The notes under the pieces: model-generated
Told to the model about the DNA's origin: nothing
The model's input: only the letters and a program-made list of their open reading frames with translations
Database searches by the model: none
Shown here: piece after piece, positions 35,219 through 44,077 of the stretch
How positions within the stretch are numbered: the first letter of the stretch is position 1
Layout of the letters: each line of letters begins with the position of its first letter
Made by a program: the position numbers and the translations under genes
NCBI GenBank assembly: GCA_945892775.1
Contig: CAMDDP010000013.1
Span: 1-60,607, forward strand
Origin: Chitinophaga pinensis
GTDB taxonomy: Bacteria > Bacteroidota > Bacteroidia > Chitinophagales > UBA10324
Direction: 5' to 3'
Length of the DNA: 60,607 bases

Positions 35219-37321
35219 TTAAAACCTCAATCTCAATTCTAATTTTAATTCTGTTTTATGATTTGAATTTATTTCTTCTAAACCACTACTGATAACAGGT
35301 TGATTAAGATAAGAAGTTTGGGCAAGGCGTGCCCAAATATCAATGTATTTATTTAATGTATAACGAAGCAATAAATACCAACGCATTCCTTTTCCCTGGA
35401 ATGATGGAATGCTGTAACTATATAACACATCATTTTCAAAAGTATAGATTCGAGTATCATAATCATCTGTATCAAAATTGCAATAACGCAAAGTTAAAGC
35501 AAGTGGCACACCTGATTTTTTAAAATTAATATCTTGCAAAAATAATATCCCTTTTGAGCCATCAATAGTGCCCTCTTTGAATCGAACCGCTTCTACTCTG
35601 CTTTGAAATGAAATAAATTGATTGACTTTATAACTAAAATTAAAACGAAGATTTTCTTTTCGCTGCCATACTAAGTAGTCAATGACTGATTCGGTACCAC
35701 CATTATTTACTTGTTTATTTTTATTCCTATAGCGAACATAAAAAGAAATATATTTAGTAGGCTTGAAAGTAAGTTGCGAAAACAAATCAGTACCATAAGA
35801 GGGCGCATCCACTCCGAAATCAAGCCATTTTTTATTAAAGAAATCACTGTATGCCTCAAAAATTATTTTTCGGGAAGGACGAATAGTCAATCCCGCATAC
35901 AATCCATTTTCATTATTAGGTGTACTGCTTTCGCCGAACACTTGTGCAAATGGAGCTAAAAATTCTTTTGTATAATTACGGTAAACTAATGAGAAATCAG
36001 ATTTGGAATTTAAGCTCATTTGTAGTCCTTGAATTAATGCCTTGCCTTCATTATTTGAAACGGCAGCTTCGCCAAACAATTGCATATTATTTATTTGCCA
36101 CCGATAGTCTATCGACGCGTTTCTAATGTTCACACTATTCAAACTAAATTGATTGTATGGATAAACGCGTTGCAGTACATCATTCACATCCAATGTATTT
36201 TGAACGGCACTTATTCCAACACTAAAATTATGATTCTGAAAATTTAAGTTGCCGCCATAAGTAGTTTGTTTCGTTGCTCCTTTATGTGTTAGTTCACTAT
36301 AAGTTCTGTGATAACCATCACCTCCAAATGAAGAAATAAATATTTCATCTGAAACAGTATCAATGAAAGAAATATTTGCATCCAACTTTTTATAGCTAAA
36401 AAATGGAGAGAATAAAAAATGTTTAGTTCCTATAGTTATAGCTGCGCCTCTAAAAAAATTCACTTCATTAGAGGATGTATATGGTTTTATGGGACGGCCC
36501 CCTTTCTGAACCGATTGTACAATGGAACTTTTACCTGAACCAAATCCCCCCCACATTACCAACCCTTGACCAAAACTTAAAGTGTAATCTCCTAAAGATA
36601 ATGCTTTCATCCATCTACTCCCCCTTATATAGAAGTGCGCTGAATAAAAATCGAAACCATTTGGTTGAGTGAATTTAAACAATTCTTCACCTGCATCTTT
36701 CTTCGCAGTAATACCGTAACTAATTTTTGTTCTGTAATTATAACGAAATCTTGCATAAATTTTTTGAGGGCTACCTAGGTAACGACTGGTGTCATTAGCA
36801 ACAGTATCTATTGAAGAAAATCCTTTAGCAGTTTCTAAAATTTGTTGCGAACGAATTAATAGCATAAAATCACCTTGGCTAAACAATTCTTTAACTGAAG
36901 CATTAACAGCATCAAGTTCGCTATTTATTTTAACATATGGCAACAAACTATTTATAGTATTTAGGTCAAAATATGGAACTGCTTGCAATTCATAAATACT
37001 AATAAATTTCCCAGTCAATATGCGATAGTCTAAAAACGATTTTAATTGTAGTTCTGTTAGCACCCCAATTTCTACCAACTGCTTTAATTCATCTTCTAAT
37101 GCTCGATCTAAATTAATTGGGTGTAACAATATGGTATTTGAAAGTTCGTCGATATCCTCATAACTATCGCCTGAAGCATCTGTATTTTGTGATTGTTGTT
37201 CTAAAACATTTTGTTTCTGTTCTTCATCTTTTATTACCTGAGCCTTTAAATTCTGTTGAAACAAAGTCAACAATAAAAAAGATAAAAAAGAGAATTTCAA
37301 ATTATTTTTTACCGATTGCAT
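35219..37321 (-). CDS. Helix-hairpin-helix protein with predicted outer-membrane beta-barrel
   Basis: A 700-residue envelope protein. After a signal peptide (MQSVKNNLKFSFLSFLLLTLFQQ, cleaved near KAQ) comes a ComEA-like helix-hairpin-helix part (about 55-135: LDRALEDELKQLVEIGVLTELQLKSFL, GKFISIYELQAVPYFDLNTI). The remaining ~560 residues have alternating strands ending aromatic (for instance FYVRYRNKNK, LRFNFSYKVNQFISFQSRVEAVRF, LKLELRLRF at the very C-terminus), typical of an outer-membrane barrel. This architecture is widespread in Bacteroidota. A role in DNA uptake or binding has been guessed from the HHH part but is unproved. It overlaps the upstream PorV/PorQ-like gene by 20 bases. Confidence 0.85.
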   Translation of the reverse strand: MQSVKNNLKFSFLSFLLLTLFQQNLKAQVIKDEEQKQNVLEQQSQNTDASGDSYEDIDELSNTILLHPINLDRALEDELKQLVEIGVLTELQLKSFLDYRILTGKFISIYELQAVPYFDLNTINSLLPYVKINSELDAVNASVKELFSQGDFMLLIRSQQILETAKGFSSIDTVANDTSRYLGSPQKIYARFRYNYRTKISYGITAKKDAGEELFKFTQPNGFDFYSAHFYIRGSRWMKALSLGDYTLSFGQGLVMWGGFGSGKSSIVQSVQKGGRPIKPYTSSNEVNFFRGAAITIGTKHFLFSPFFSYKKLDANISFIDTVSDEIFISSFGGDGYHRTYSELTHKGATKQTTYGGNLNFQNHNFSVGISAVQNTLDVNDVLQRVYPYNQFSLNSVNIRNASIDYRWQINNMQLFGEAAVSNNEGKALIQGLQMSLNSKSDFSLVYRNYTKEFLAPFAQVFGESSTPNNENGLYAGLTIRPSRKIIFEAYSDFFNKKWLDFGVDAPSYGTDLFSQLTFKPTKYISFYVRYRNKNKQVNNGGTESVIDYLVWQRKENLRFNFSYKVNQFISFQSRVEAVRFKEGTIDGSKGILFLQDINFKKSGVPLALTLRYCNFDTDDYDTRIYTFENDVLYSYSIPSFQGKGMRWYLLLRYTLNKYIDIWARLAQTSYLNQPVISSGLEEINSNHKTELKLELRLRF

Positions 37322-38138
37322 ACTTCAGCGATAGTGAAGGTGAATAACCTAATTGTGCATGATAGTCAGAAGCGACATCAACAGTAAAATTTTTCAAAAC
37401 AAATCCAGCCCCAAATGCATATTGAAAAGGTTGGGTACTTATTCCACCACGAACGAATATTTTATTTCCTGGTTTGTATTCTATTCCTCCGTGAAAGCGA
37501 GAGGGTGTAGTTAATTCCTTGCTTTCTTCAATAATTATTAATACACGATCACTTAATTCATAGTTGACACCTAGCAAAAACTCAGTTGGAACTTTTTCAT
37601 CTTTAAAATATCCACCACTCACCATAAATGGATTGAATACATTCATTCCAAACGAAAGTTCTTTGATTACTTTTATACAAACACCTACATCAGCAGTAAG
37701 CGAATTATGATTTCCATATTCAGCAATTGAAGTTTGTAAATAATCGGCCTTAACTGACAACGCAATGTTATCGTTTAGCTTTTGAGTGTATGAAAGCCCA
37801 ATAATTTTTCGGTTGTAATTATTAAAACCAAAATAATTTAAATTAACACCAAACACTCCATATTTTGAGGGCATTGCAAACCCTACTCCTGTCCCTGACA
37901 ATTCTTTTAATAAAAAACAATTGGAAGATGAAAGCACAAAGGCTGGTTTCTCTAGCCAAGCCAATGATGCGGCATTATTAAAAACACCATATGCATCCCC
38001 AATTATTTGCTCGGAACCCCCTAAAGCAATTGAACGCGCATCTGAAGTGGGTAAATAGGACTGACCATTTACTGAAAGAACAATTAAAAATGAAAGCTTG
38101 AAAATTAAAAAAATAAATAAATTTTTATTTTTCATCAA
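37302..38138 (-). CDS. PorV/PorQ-like outer-membrane protein
   Basis: A 278-residue predicted beta-barrel with a signal peptide (MMKNKNLFIFLIFKLSFLIVLSVNGQ). The N-terminal part (SDARSIALGGSEQIIGDAYGVFNNAASLAWL) has the GG...A.......NPA/NNA pattern seen in PorV, PorQ and FadL-like barrels. The middle part (SVKADYLQTSIAEY, SFGMNVFNPFM) has barrel strands. It may be a T9SS outer-membrane component or a relative with another role. It is translationally overlapped by the HHH/barrel gene, which suggests that the two act together at the outer membrane. Confidence 0.72.
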   Translation of the reverse strand: MMKNKNLFIFLIFKLSFLIVLSVNGQSYLPTSDARSIALGGSEQIIGDAYGVFNNAASLAWLEKPAFVLSSSNCFLLKELSGTGVGFAMPSKYGVFGVNLNYFGFNNYNRKIIGLSYTQKLNDNIALSVKADYLQTSIAEYGNHNSLTADVGVCIKVIKELSFGMNVFNPFMVSGGYFKDEKVPTEFLLGVNYELSDRVLIIIEESKELTTPSRFHGGIEYKPGNKIFVRGGISTQPFQYAFGAGFVLKNFTVDVASDYHAQLGYSPSLSLKYAIGKK

Positions 38139-38180
38139 TGAATACTGTTCAGTTGAAATGGAAAATCTAAAGGAAGAAAA

Positions 38181-39056
38181 TTATATTTCATTTAATTCAG
38201 CAATTACCTTTTGTATTACCTGAGCAAGATGATCTTTCTTGTCAGCAAAATTAAATTTATCGACATCAATGATTAGCAGCTTTCCTGTTTTATAATTTGT
38301 AATCCATGCTTCGTAATATTCATTGAGTCGGCGGAGATAATCCATGCGTAAATTTTCCTCATATTCTCTACCTCTTTTTTGAATTTGCCCAACTAAAGTT
38401 GAAATAGAACCGCGCAAATAAATTAACAAGTCAGGTGGATTAATAAGTTTATTTATGGTCTTGAAAAGATTAGTGTAATTATCAAAATCGCGCCTAGTCA
38501 TTAGGCTCATTGAGTGAAGATTGGGTGCAAAAATTTGTGCATCTTCATATATTGTTCTATCCTGAACAACTACTTTATCGCCACGTTGAATCTCTATTAG
38601 TTGATTGAAGCGACTATTTAAAAAGAATACCTGTAGGGGAAAACTCCATCGGGGCATGTCTTCATAAAAATCCATTAAATAAGGATTATTTTCTACATCT
38701 TCATATTGTGCCTCCCAACCAAAATGATTGGCAAGTAGCTTTGTAAGGGTTGATTTTCCTGCCCCAATATTACCAGCAATAGCAATGTGTTTGTATTTAA
38801 CTTTACCTTGGACAGATGATTTCGCTTTTGATTTTACTTGAACAATAGGTTTTGATTTTGCCTTCGCCTTTGCTTTTACAAATGATTTTGCTTTTACAAA
38901 TGATTTTGCTTTTGGCTTCGCAGGCGATTTTGTTTTCGCCTTTGGTTTTGATTTTGTCAATGCCTTTGCTCTTGGTTTAGCAGCAGATTTTGATTTAGTC
39001 TTTGCTTTTGAAGCAGATTTCGCCTTTGGTTTTGATTTTGTTTTTTTTGTTGCCAT
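38181..39056 (-). CDS. Deoxynucleoside kinase with Lys/Ala-rich histone-like N-terminal extension
   Basis: The kinase part (about 88-291) phosphorylates deoxynucleosides with ATP. It has the P-loop AIAGNIGAGKSTL (G95-S102), FYEDMPRWSFPLQVFFLNSRF, the VVQDRTIYEDAQIFA (DR-T) catalytic stretch, and the LID-like IQKRGREYEENLRMDYL. The first ~87 residues are unlike any normal member: almost only Lys, Ala, Ser, Pro, Thr with KPKAK/KAKS/KSFVK repeats, as in histone H1 C-termini or bacterial HctA-like proteins. An exact 18-bp duplication (gene strand, 38872-38907) encodes KSFVKA twice. No internal Met marks a shorter start at the kinase border. The tail may target the kinase to DNA or polyphosphate; that is inference. 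Confidence 0.9.
   Translation of the reverse strand: MATKKTKSKPKAKSASKAKTKSKSAAKPRAKALTKSKPKAKTKSPAKPKAKSFVKAKSFVKAKAKAKSKPIVQVKSKAKSSVQGKVKYKHIAIAGNIGAGKSTLTKLLANHFGWEAQYEDVENNPYLMDFYEDMPRWSFPLQVFFLNSRFNQLIEIQRGDKVVVQDRTIYEDAQIFAPNLHSMSLMTRRDFDNYTNLFKTINKLINPPDLLIYLRGSISTLVGQIQKRGREYEENLRMDYLRRLNEYYEAWITNYKTGKLLIIDVDKFNFADKKDHLAQVIQKVIAELNEI
38872..38907 (-). repeat. Exact 18-bp tandem duplication in the Lys-rich tail
   Basis: Two perfect copies of an 18-base unit (38872-38889 and 38890-38907) encode the repeated hexapeptide of the tail. The rest of the tail has looser periodicity of the same kind, so the extension probably grew by slippage. Confidence 0.85.
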
Positions 39057-39207
39057 GGTTTTGTTGAAATATCAAGGGGTCAATGTAAAAATAAATTGTA
39101 GAGAATAATAGATTTTATAAATAAGTTAGAAACAAAATAATTATCCGAAACAAATTGGAGCTATTCTCCTAAAAATAAAATCTCATTATTTTTTGCTTTA
39201 GAAATAT

Positions 39208-40203
39208 TTAGAATGAACGAATGCCTATAATTTTTCTTGCTTCATTAATAGTTTTCCTGCCATTTTCATGTGCTTTATCCGCTCCTGCTTTTACGACTTT
39301 AGCTAAGTATTTTTCATCGGCTGAAATCAATTTTATTTTTTCTCGTATGGGAGAAATAAAAACATTCATGTCTTCAGCTAATTGCTTTTTCATATCACCA
39401 TATCTAATGGTGCAATTATTAAATGAATCTTCAAAATGTTGAATAGTATCATTTGAAGAAACCAATCTCATTAAAGAAAAAATGTTCTCAATTGCATCTG
39501 GTTTTTGTTGGTTGGGTCCTGTTGGCCCAACATCAGTAACTGCTCGCATTACTTTTTTCTTAATCACATCATCTTCATCTATTAAAAAAATCGCATTGCC
39601 TTCACCTTCGCTCTTTCCCATTTTACCGCTTCCATCTAATCCTGGAACTTTTACTAATTGCACACCAAAATTATAGGCAACTGGTTCAGGAAAAAATTCA
39701 ACTCCATATAAATGATTAAAACGAACAGCAAAATTTCGTGTCATTTCTAAATGTTGTTCCTGATCTTTTCCAACAGGAACTTTCGTGGCACGATGAATTA
39801 AGATATCTGCCGCCATTAATACTGGGTAAGTGAGCAAACCAGCATTTACATTATCTGGATTCTTTCTTATTTTTTCTTTGAATGAGGCACTGCGCTCCAA
39901 TTCACCAACATAGGAAAGCATATTTAAAAACAAATACAACTCTGTAGTTTCCGGCAAATCACTTTGTATGTATAAAGTTGAAATTTCAGGATCAAGACCG
40001 CAGGCAAGATATTCAGCTAATACTTGTTTAACAGATGCGTTTAAATTATCAGGATGCGGATGTGTTGTGAGAGAATGATAATCGGCAACAAAAAAATAAC
40101 AATTCGCATCCTGTTGCATCTTTAAAAAATTATTCACCGCTCCGAAATAGTTTCCGAGATGAAGATTTCCTGTTGGTCTTATTCCACTAACTACTGTTTC
40201 CAT
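39208..40203 (-). CDS. trpS: Tryptophan-tRNA ligase
   Basis: A class I aminoacyl-tRNA synthetase of 331 residues. The HIGH-type motif is GNLHLGNYFGA (about residue 12-22) and the KMSKS-type motif is GKMGKSEGEGNAI, with Gly replacing the Ser, as in many TrpRS. DYHSLTTHP and MAADILIHRATKVPVGKDQEQHLEMTRNFA are also standard. The gene is not in an operon, with 151 bases to the kinase gene and a long region upstream. Confidence 0.96.
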   Translation of the reverse strand: METVVSGIRPTGNLHLGNYFGAVNNFLKMQQDANCYFFVADYHSLTTHPHPDNLNASVKQVLAEYLACGLDPEISTLYIQSDLPETTELYLFLNMLSYVGELERSASFKEKIRKNPDNVNAGLLTYPVLMAADILIHRATKVPVGKDQEQHLEMTRNFAVRFNHLYGVEFFPEPVAYNFGVQLVKVPGLDGSGKMGKSEGEGNAIFLIDEDDVIKKKVMRAVTDVGPTGPNQQKPDAIENIFSLMRLVSSNDTIQHFEDSFNNCTIRYGDMKKQLAEDMNVFISPIREKIKLISADEKYLAKVVKAGADKAHENGRKTINEARKIIGIRSF

Positions 40204-40789
40204 GAAGACAAAGAAAATAAAAAAGCGATGTACTATTGATTTTTAAAAAATATCTGATAAATTACTTTATTGTAAATCTTATAGGAATAATGTAATGAAC
40301 CAAAACATGACTTACCTGTCTGTCTGCTCTCCAAAATGGAACATTCCTTATTAAACCTTATTAACTCTTCATCACCCCCTTCTCCAATCCCCCATTTAAA
40401 GCCTCAGCATTATCTTCATTCTTTGCAATTAAAGCACTTTAATTTCTTTAACATCAAAAGAAATCGAACATTTTAGAAGTCTATACCCAATCTCATTAGG
40501 AATTGAAGTTATACTTTTATTTACAATTTAAATTATTATCGGTTCAATATTAATAACTTTTGAGAATAACCTATTTGAAAACAGCAAGAAACAAAAATGT
40601 TTACAAGAATTATTTTAATGTTTTTGTTATTGGGACTATTGTTAAAAATTAATTATTAATGACCAATTAAAGGTTAAAGAAAATCACGTTTTTTTTTAAA
40701 AAAATATTATTAAAAGAATAAGATTAAACAACATTATAATTTAAATACTAATCAACATTAAACTTATTATAAATCTTTATTTTAAAATC

Positions 40790-40818
40790 TTGAAAACGGA
40801 AAGTAAAACCTATCTTCG
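40790..40818 (+). promoter_or_regulatory. Predicted typA promoter
   Basis: TTG at 40790-40792 and TATCTTCG at 40811-40818 (one mismatch to TAnnTTTG) are separated by 18 bases, close to the Bacteroidota -33/-7 arrangement. The start codon of typA is 45 bases further on. Confidence 0.5.
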
Positions 40819-40835
40819 CCGTCCGAAAAAATAAC

Positions 40836-40848
40836 TGTCCGACGGACA
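40836..40848 (+). promoter_or_regulatory. Perfect palindrome in the typA leader
   Basis: TGTCCG-A-CGGACA is a 13-base perfect inverted repeat ending 14 bases before the typA ATG, downstream of the predicted promoter. It could be an operator or a small RNA hairpin near the ribosome site. Confidence 0.5.
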
Positions 40849-40862
40849 ATACAATTAAAAGA

Positions 40863-42683
40863 ATGACCGAAATTAGAAACATTGCTATTATTGCCCATGT
40901 CGATCATGGGAAAACTACGCTCGTTGACAAGATATTGCATCAGTGCAAACTATTCCGCGATAACCAGGAAACAGGAGAACTCATTCTTGACAATAATGAC
41001 CTTGAACGCGAACGCGGAATTACTATTCTTGCAAAAAATGTTTCTGTTCATTATAAAGATGTAAAAATCAATATAATTGATACCCCAGGTCACGCCGATT
41101 TTGGTGGTGAAGTTGAGCGGGTACTCAATATGGCCGATGGCGTATTGATATTGGTTGATGCTTTTGAAGGGCCAATGCCTCAAACGCGATTCGTATTGCA
41201 CAAAGCAATTGAATTAGGGAAGAAAGCAATTGCTATAGTTAACAAAGTTGACAAGCCCAATTGCCGTCCTGATGAAACACACGAATTATTGTTTGACCTT
41301 TTTTGTAAGTTAAATGCAAGCGAAGATCAATTGAATTTCCCCACTCTGTATGGTTCATCAAAACAAGGTTGGATGAGTTTAGATTGGCAAGCACCTACAA
41401 CTGATTTAACACAATTATTAGATACAATTATTAGCACAATTCCTCCAGCAATTCATGTGGAAGGAACTCCACAAATGCAAATCACTTCAATTGATTATAG
41501 CTCTTATACAGGACGAATAGCTGTTGGAAGGTTATTGCGTGGAACTTTAAAAGTTGGAATGTTCGTAAGCTTAGTAAAGCGAGATGGTCAAATTCTAAAA
41601 TCAAAAATTAAGGAACTTTATTTATTCGAAGGGCTTGGTAAAATGAAAGTAGAGAGCGTTCAATCTGGTGAAATATGTGCCATTTTCGGAATAGAAAATT
41701 TTGACATTGGTGATACGGTTGCTGACGCTGAAAATCCTGAAGGGCTTCCACCAATCAGTATTGAAGAACCAACAATGAGTATGCTCTTCACTATTAACAA
41801 TTCACCATTTTTTGGTAAGGAAGGAAAATTTGTAACTAGTCGTCACCTTCGTGATCGACTTACCAAAGAGCTTGAGAAAAATTTAGCACTTCGTTTAGAG
41901 AATACTGATTCGCCTGATCAAATATTGGTTTATGGTCGAGGAATTCTACACTTAGCTATTTTAATTGAAACGATGCGGCGTGAAGGATTTGAACTGCAGG
42001 TTGGACAACCTAAGGTAATTATTAAAGAAATTAACGGACAGAAATGTGAGCCTATAGAAATGTTGAGCGTTGATGTTCCGAAAGAATCCGCTGGAAAAGT
42101 AATAGAATTAGTAACCGCCCGTAAAGGCGAATTATTGGTAATGGAAACAAAAGGAGATTTACAACATATTGAATTTCAAATTCCATCTCGTGGCATTGTT
42201 GGTTTAAGAAATAATATGCTGACAGCAACTGCAGGAGAAGCAATAATTGCACATCGTTTTGTTGCTTACGAACCTTGGCGCGGAAATATTCCTGGTCGCA
42301 ACATGGGAGTGTTGGTGTCAATGGAAAAAGGAATGTCAACCGGTTTTGCAATTGATCGTTTAGCTGATAGAGGAACTTACTTTATTGATCCGGGAGAAGA
42401 AGTTTATGGCGGTCAGATTATTGGCGAACACATTCGACCTAGTGACTTGATTATCAATGTAACAAAGGCTAAGCACTTAACTAATATGCGTGCAAGTGGA
42501 ACTGATGCTGCCTTAAAAATTGTTCCTAAAATTCAATTCTCATTAGAAGAAGCAATGGAATACATTCAGGATGACGAGTATGTTGAATTAACTCCAAAAA
42601 GCATTAGAATGCGTAAAATTCTTTTAGACGAAAATGAAAGAACTCGTGCGCGTAAACAAGTTGAAGCAATGCAAGAAAATTGA
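40863..42683 (+). CDS. typA: Ribosome-associated GTPase TypA/BipA
   Basis: A 606-residue translational GTPase that binds the 70S ribosome and supports 50S assembly, chiefly under stress and cold. G-domain motifs: AHVDHGKTTLVDKI (G1), RGITILAKN (G2), DTPGHADFGGEVERV (G3), NKVDKPNCR (G4), and a Ser-containing G5 near SSKQG. Domains II (GRIAVGRLLRGTLK), III and V (GRGILHLAILIETMRREG) follow, and the BipA-specific C-terminal domain is at ~500-606. A strong, well-conserved gene, 25 bases before the Mrp gene. Confidence 0.96.
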   Translation: MTEIRNIAIIAHVDHGKTTLVDKILHQCKLFRDNQETGELILDNNDLERERGITILAKNVSVHYKDVKINIIDTPGHADFGGEVERVLNMADGVLILVDAFEGPMPQTRFVLHKAIELGKKAIAIVNKVDKPNCRPDETHELLFDLFCKLNASEDQLNFPTLYGSSKQGWMSLDWQAPTTDLTQLLDTIISTIPPAIHVEGTPQMQITSIDYSSYTGRIAVGRLLRGTLKVGMFVSLVKRDGQILKSKIKELYLFEGLGKMKVESVQSGEICAIFGIENFDIGDTVADAENPEGLPPISIEEPTMSMLFTINNSPFFGKEGKFVTSRHLRDRLTKELEKNLALRLENTDSPDQILVYGRGILHLAILIETMRREGFELQVGQPKVIIKEINGQKCEPIEMLSVDVPKESAGKVIELVTARKGELLVMETKGDLQHIEFQIPSRGIVGLRNNMLTATAGEAIIAHRFVAYEPWRGNIPGRNMGVLVSMEKGMSTGFAIDRLADRGTYFIDPGEEVYGGQIIGEHIRPSDLIINVTKAKHLTNMRASGTDAALKIVPKIQFSLEEAMEYIQDDEYVELTPKSIRMRKILLDENERTRARKQVEAMQEN

Positions 42684-42708
42684 TTTTATAATTTGAACTA
42701 ATTCTCCA

Positions 42709-43803
42709 ATGAGTTTTTCAAACGAAGCAATATTAAAAGCACTTTCAACAGTTGAAGATCCCGATCTAAAACAAGATTTGGTTTCATTGGGAATGATTAG
42801 TGAAATAAAAGTGGAAGGAAATAAAGTTTCCTTCACTGTTACTCTAACTACCCCTGCTTGTCCGCTTAAAGAACTAATTAAAAAGAATTGTATTGATGCC
42901 ATTCATGGCTTAGTTTCTCATCAAGCCGAAGTCGATATTTTCATGGATGCAAAAGTTACCACCCTTCGCGATCGGGATAATATTTTGGCAGGAGTAAAAA
43001 ATATTATTGCTGTTGCTTCAGGTAAAGGCGGTGTTGGCAAATCAACTATAGCCGTAAACCTCGCTCTTGGCTTAGCAAAAAAAGGTTCAAAGGTCGGAAT
43101 CATTGATGCTGATATTTATGGTCCAAGCATTCCAATTATGCTAAACATTAAGGGCCATCGTCCTAGTATCAGAGAAGAAAACGGAAAGCACTTGATGCAA
43201 CCGATTGAAACTTATGGAATCAAAGCATTATCAATCGGATTATTAATTGATGAAGAACAAGCAGTAGTTTGGCGCGGCCCTATGATTTCATCAGCGCTTC
43301 GCCAATTTATGACCGATGCCGAATGGGGCGACTTAGATTACCTTGTTATTGATCTTCCTCCAGGCACAGGGGATATACAATTAACATTGGTGCAATTGGT
43401 TCCGCTCACCGGAGTCATAATCGTCACCACTCCGCAGGATGTTGCACTTGCCGACGCACGCAAGGCAATAGGTATGTTTAGCATCTCTCCTATTAATGTT
43501 CCTGTTCTTGGTGTAGTCGAAAATATGGCTTACTTCACTCCAGCCGAATTGCCAGAAAATAAGTATTACATATTCGGAAAAGGCGGTGGATACAAACTGG
43601 CTCATCAATATAATGTGCCATTTCTTGGCGAAGTTCCAATTGTACAAAGTATTCGTGAAGGTGGCGATTCCGGTGTGCCAGCTGTATTAGATAAAAATTC
43701 TATTGTAGGAAATATTTTTTCTGATCTTTCCGATCAAGTAGCACGACAGGTTGCTATTAGAAATGCAAATATTCCAATAACTGAAGTGGTGAAAATGAAT
43801 TAA
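42709..43803 (+). CDS. Mrp/ApbC-type P-loop ATPase, Fe-S cluster carrier
   Basis: A 364-residue protein. An N-terminal MIP18/DUF59 domain (STVEDPDLKQDLVSLGMI to ~85) is fused to a deviant-Walker P-loop ATPase: SGKGGVGKSTIAVNLAL (about 104-120), DADIYGPSIP, DLPPGTGDIQL. These proteins carry and insert iron-sulfur clusters. The usual CPxC cluster ligands between ENMxYF and IFGxGGG are absent here; the stretch reads MAYFTPAELPENKYYIFG. This replacement may be normal for the Bacteroidota form, but it matters for how the cluster is held. It is followed by an Nfu-type gene, its likely functional partner. Confidence 0.9.
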   Translation: MSFSNEAILKALSTVEDPDLKQDLVSLGMISEIKVEGNKVSFTVTLTTPACPLKELIKKNCIDAIHGLVSHQAEVDIFMDAKVTTLRDRDNILAGVKNIIAVASGKGGVGKSTIAVNLALGLAKKGSKVGIIDADIYGPSIPIMLNIKGHRPSIREENGKHLMQPIETYGIKALSIGLLIDEEQAVVWRGPMISSALRQFMTDAEWGDLDYLVIDLPPGTGDIQLTLVQLVPLTGVIIVTTPQDVALADARKAIGMFSISPINVPVLGVVENMAYFTPAELPENKYYIFGKGGGYKLAHQYNVPFLGEVPIVQSIREGGDSGVPAVLDKNSIVGNIFSDLSDQVARQVAIRNANIPITEVVKMN

Positions 43804-43834
43804 GTTTTCAAAAACTATTTGCACCTTTGCACCA

Positions 43835-44077
43835 ATGATTCCAGAAAGCAATAATTTATTCGCTCGCGTCGAAGCTTCATTAGAAAGCATTCGTCCATAT
43901 CTTGCCGTTGATGGTGGCGACATTCGATTGATAGAAATTACAAATGAAAATGTTGTCAGAATAAAATTGCTTGGCAATTGTAGCGATTGCCACATGAGCG
44001 AAATGACCATGAAAGCCGGAGTGGAAGAAACTATTTTAAAATCAGTTCCTGAAATAACAAAAGTCGAAGCAGTCTGA
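43835..44077 (+). CDS. NifU C-terminal-domain (Nfu-type) Fe-S scaffold protein
   Basis: An 80-residue stand-alone NifU C-terminal domain. It has the standard core [17 protein letters not shown] and the cluster-binding CxxC in [13 protein letters not shown], near residue 49. It transfers Fe-S clusters to target proteins. It follows the Mrp ATPase by 31 bases, a pairing that makes sense for cluster delivery, and its TGA overlaps the ATG of pyrF by one base. Confidence 0.93.
   Translation: MIPESNNLFARVEASLESIRPYLAVDGGDIRLIEITNENVVRIKLLGNCSDCHMSEMTMKAGVEETILKSVPEITKVEAV

Larger units (their letters stand above)
40204..40862. other. 659-bp intergenic region between trpS and typA
   Basis: No convincing gene is seen. 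The region is very AT-rich. A tiny open frame (40597-40659) encodes a 20-residue hydrophobic peptide, MFTRIILMFLLLGLLLKINY, which might be a single-helix membrane peptide but has no supporting context. The typA promoter and leader palindrome are at its right end, and the trpS promoter must lie at its left end, where I see no good -7 match. Confidence 0.5.
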
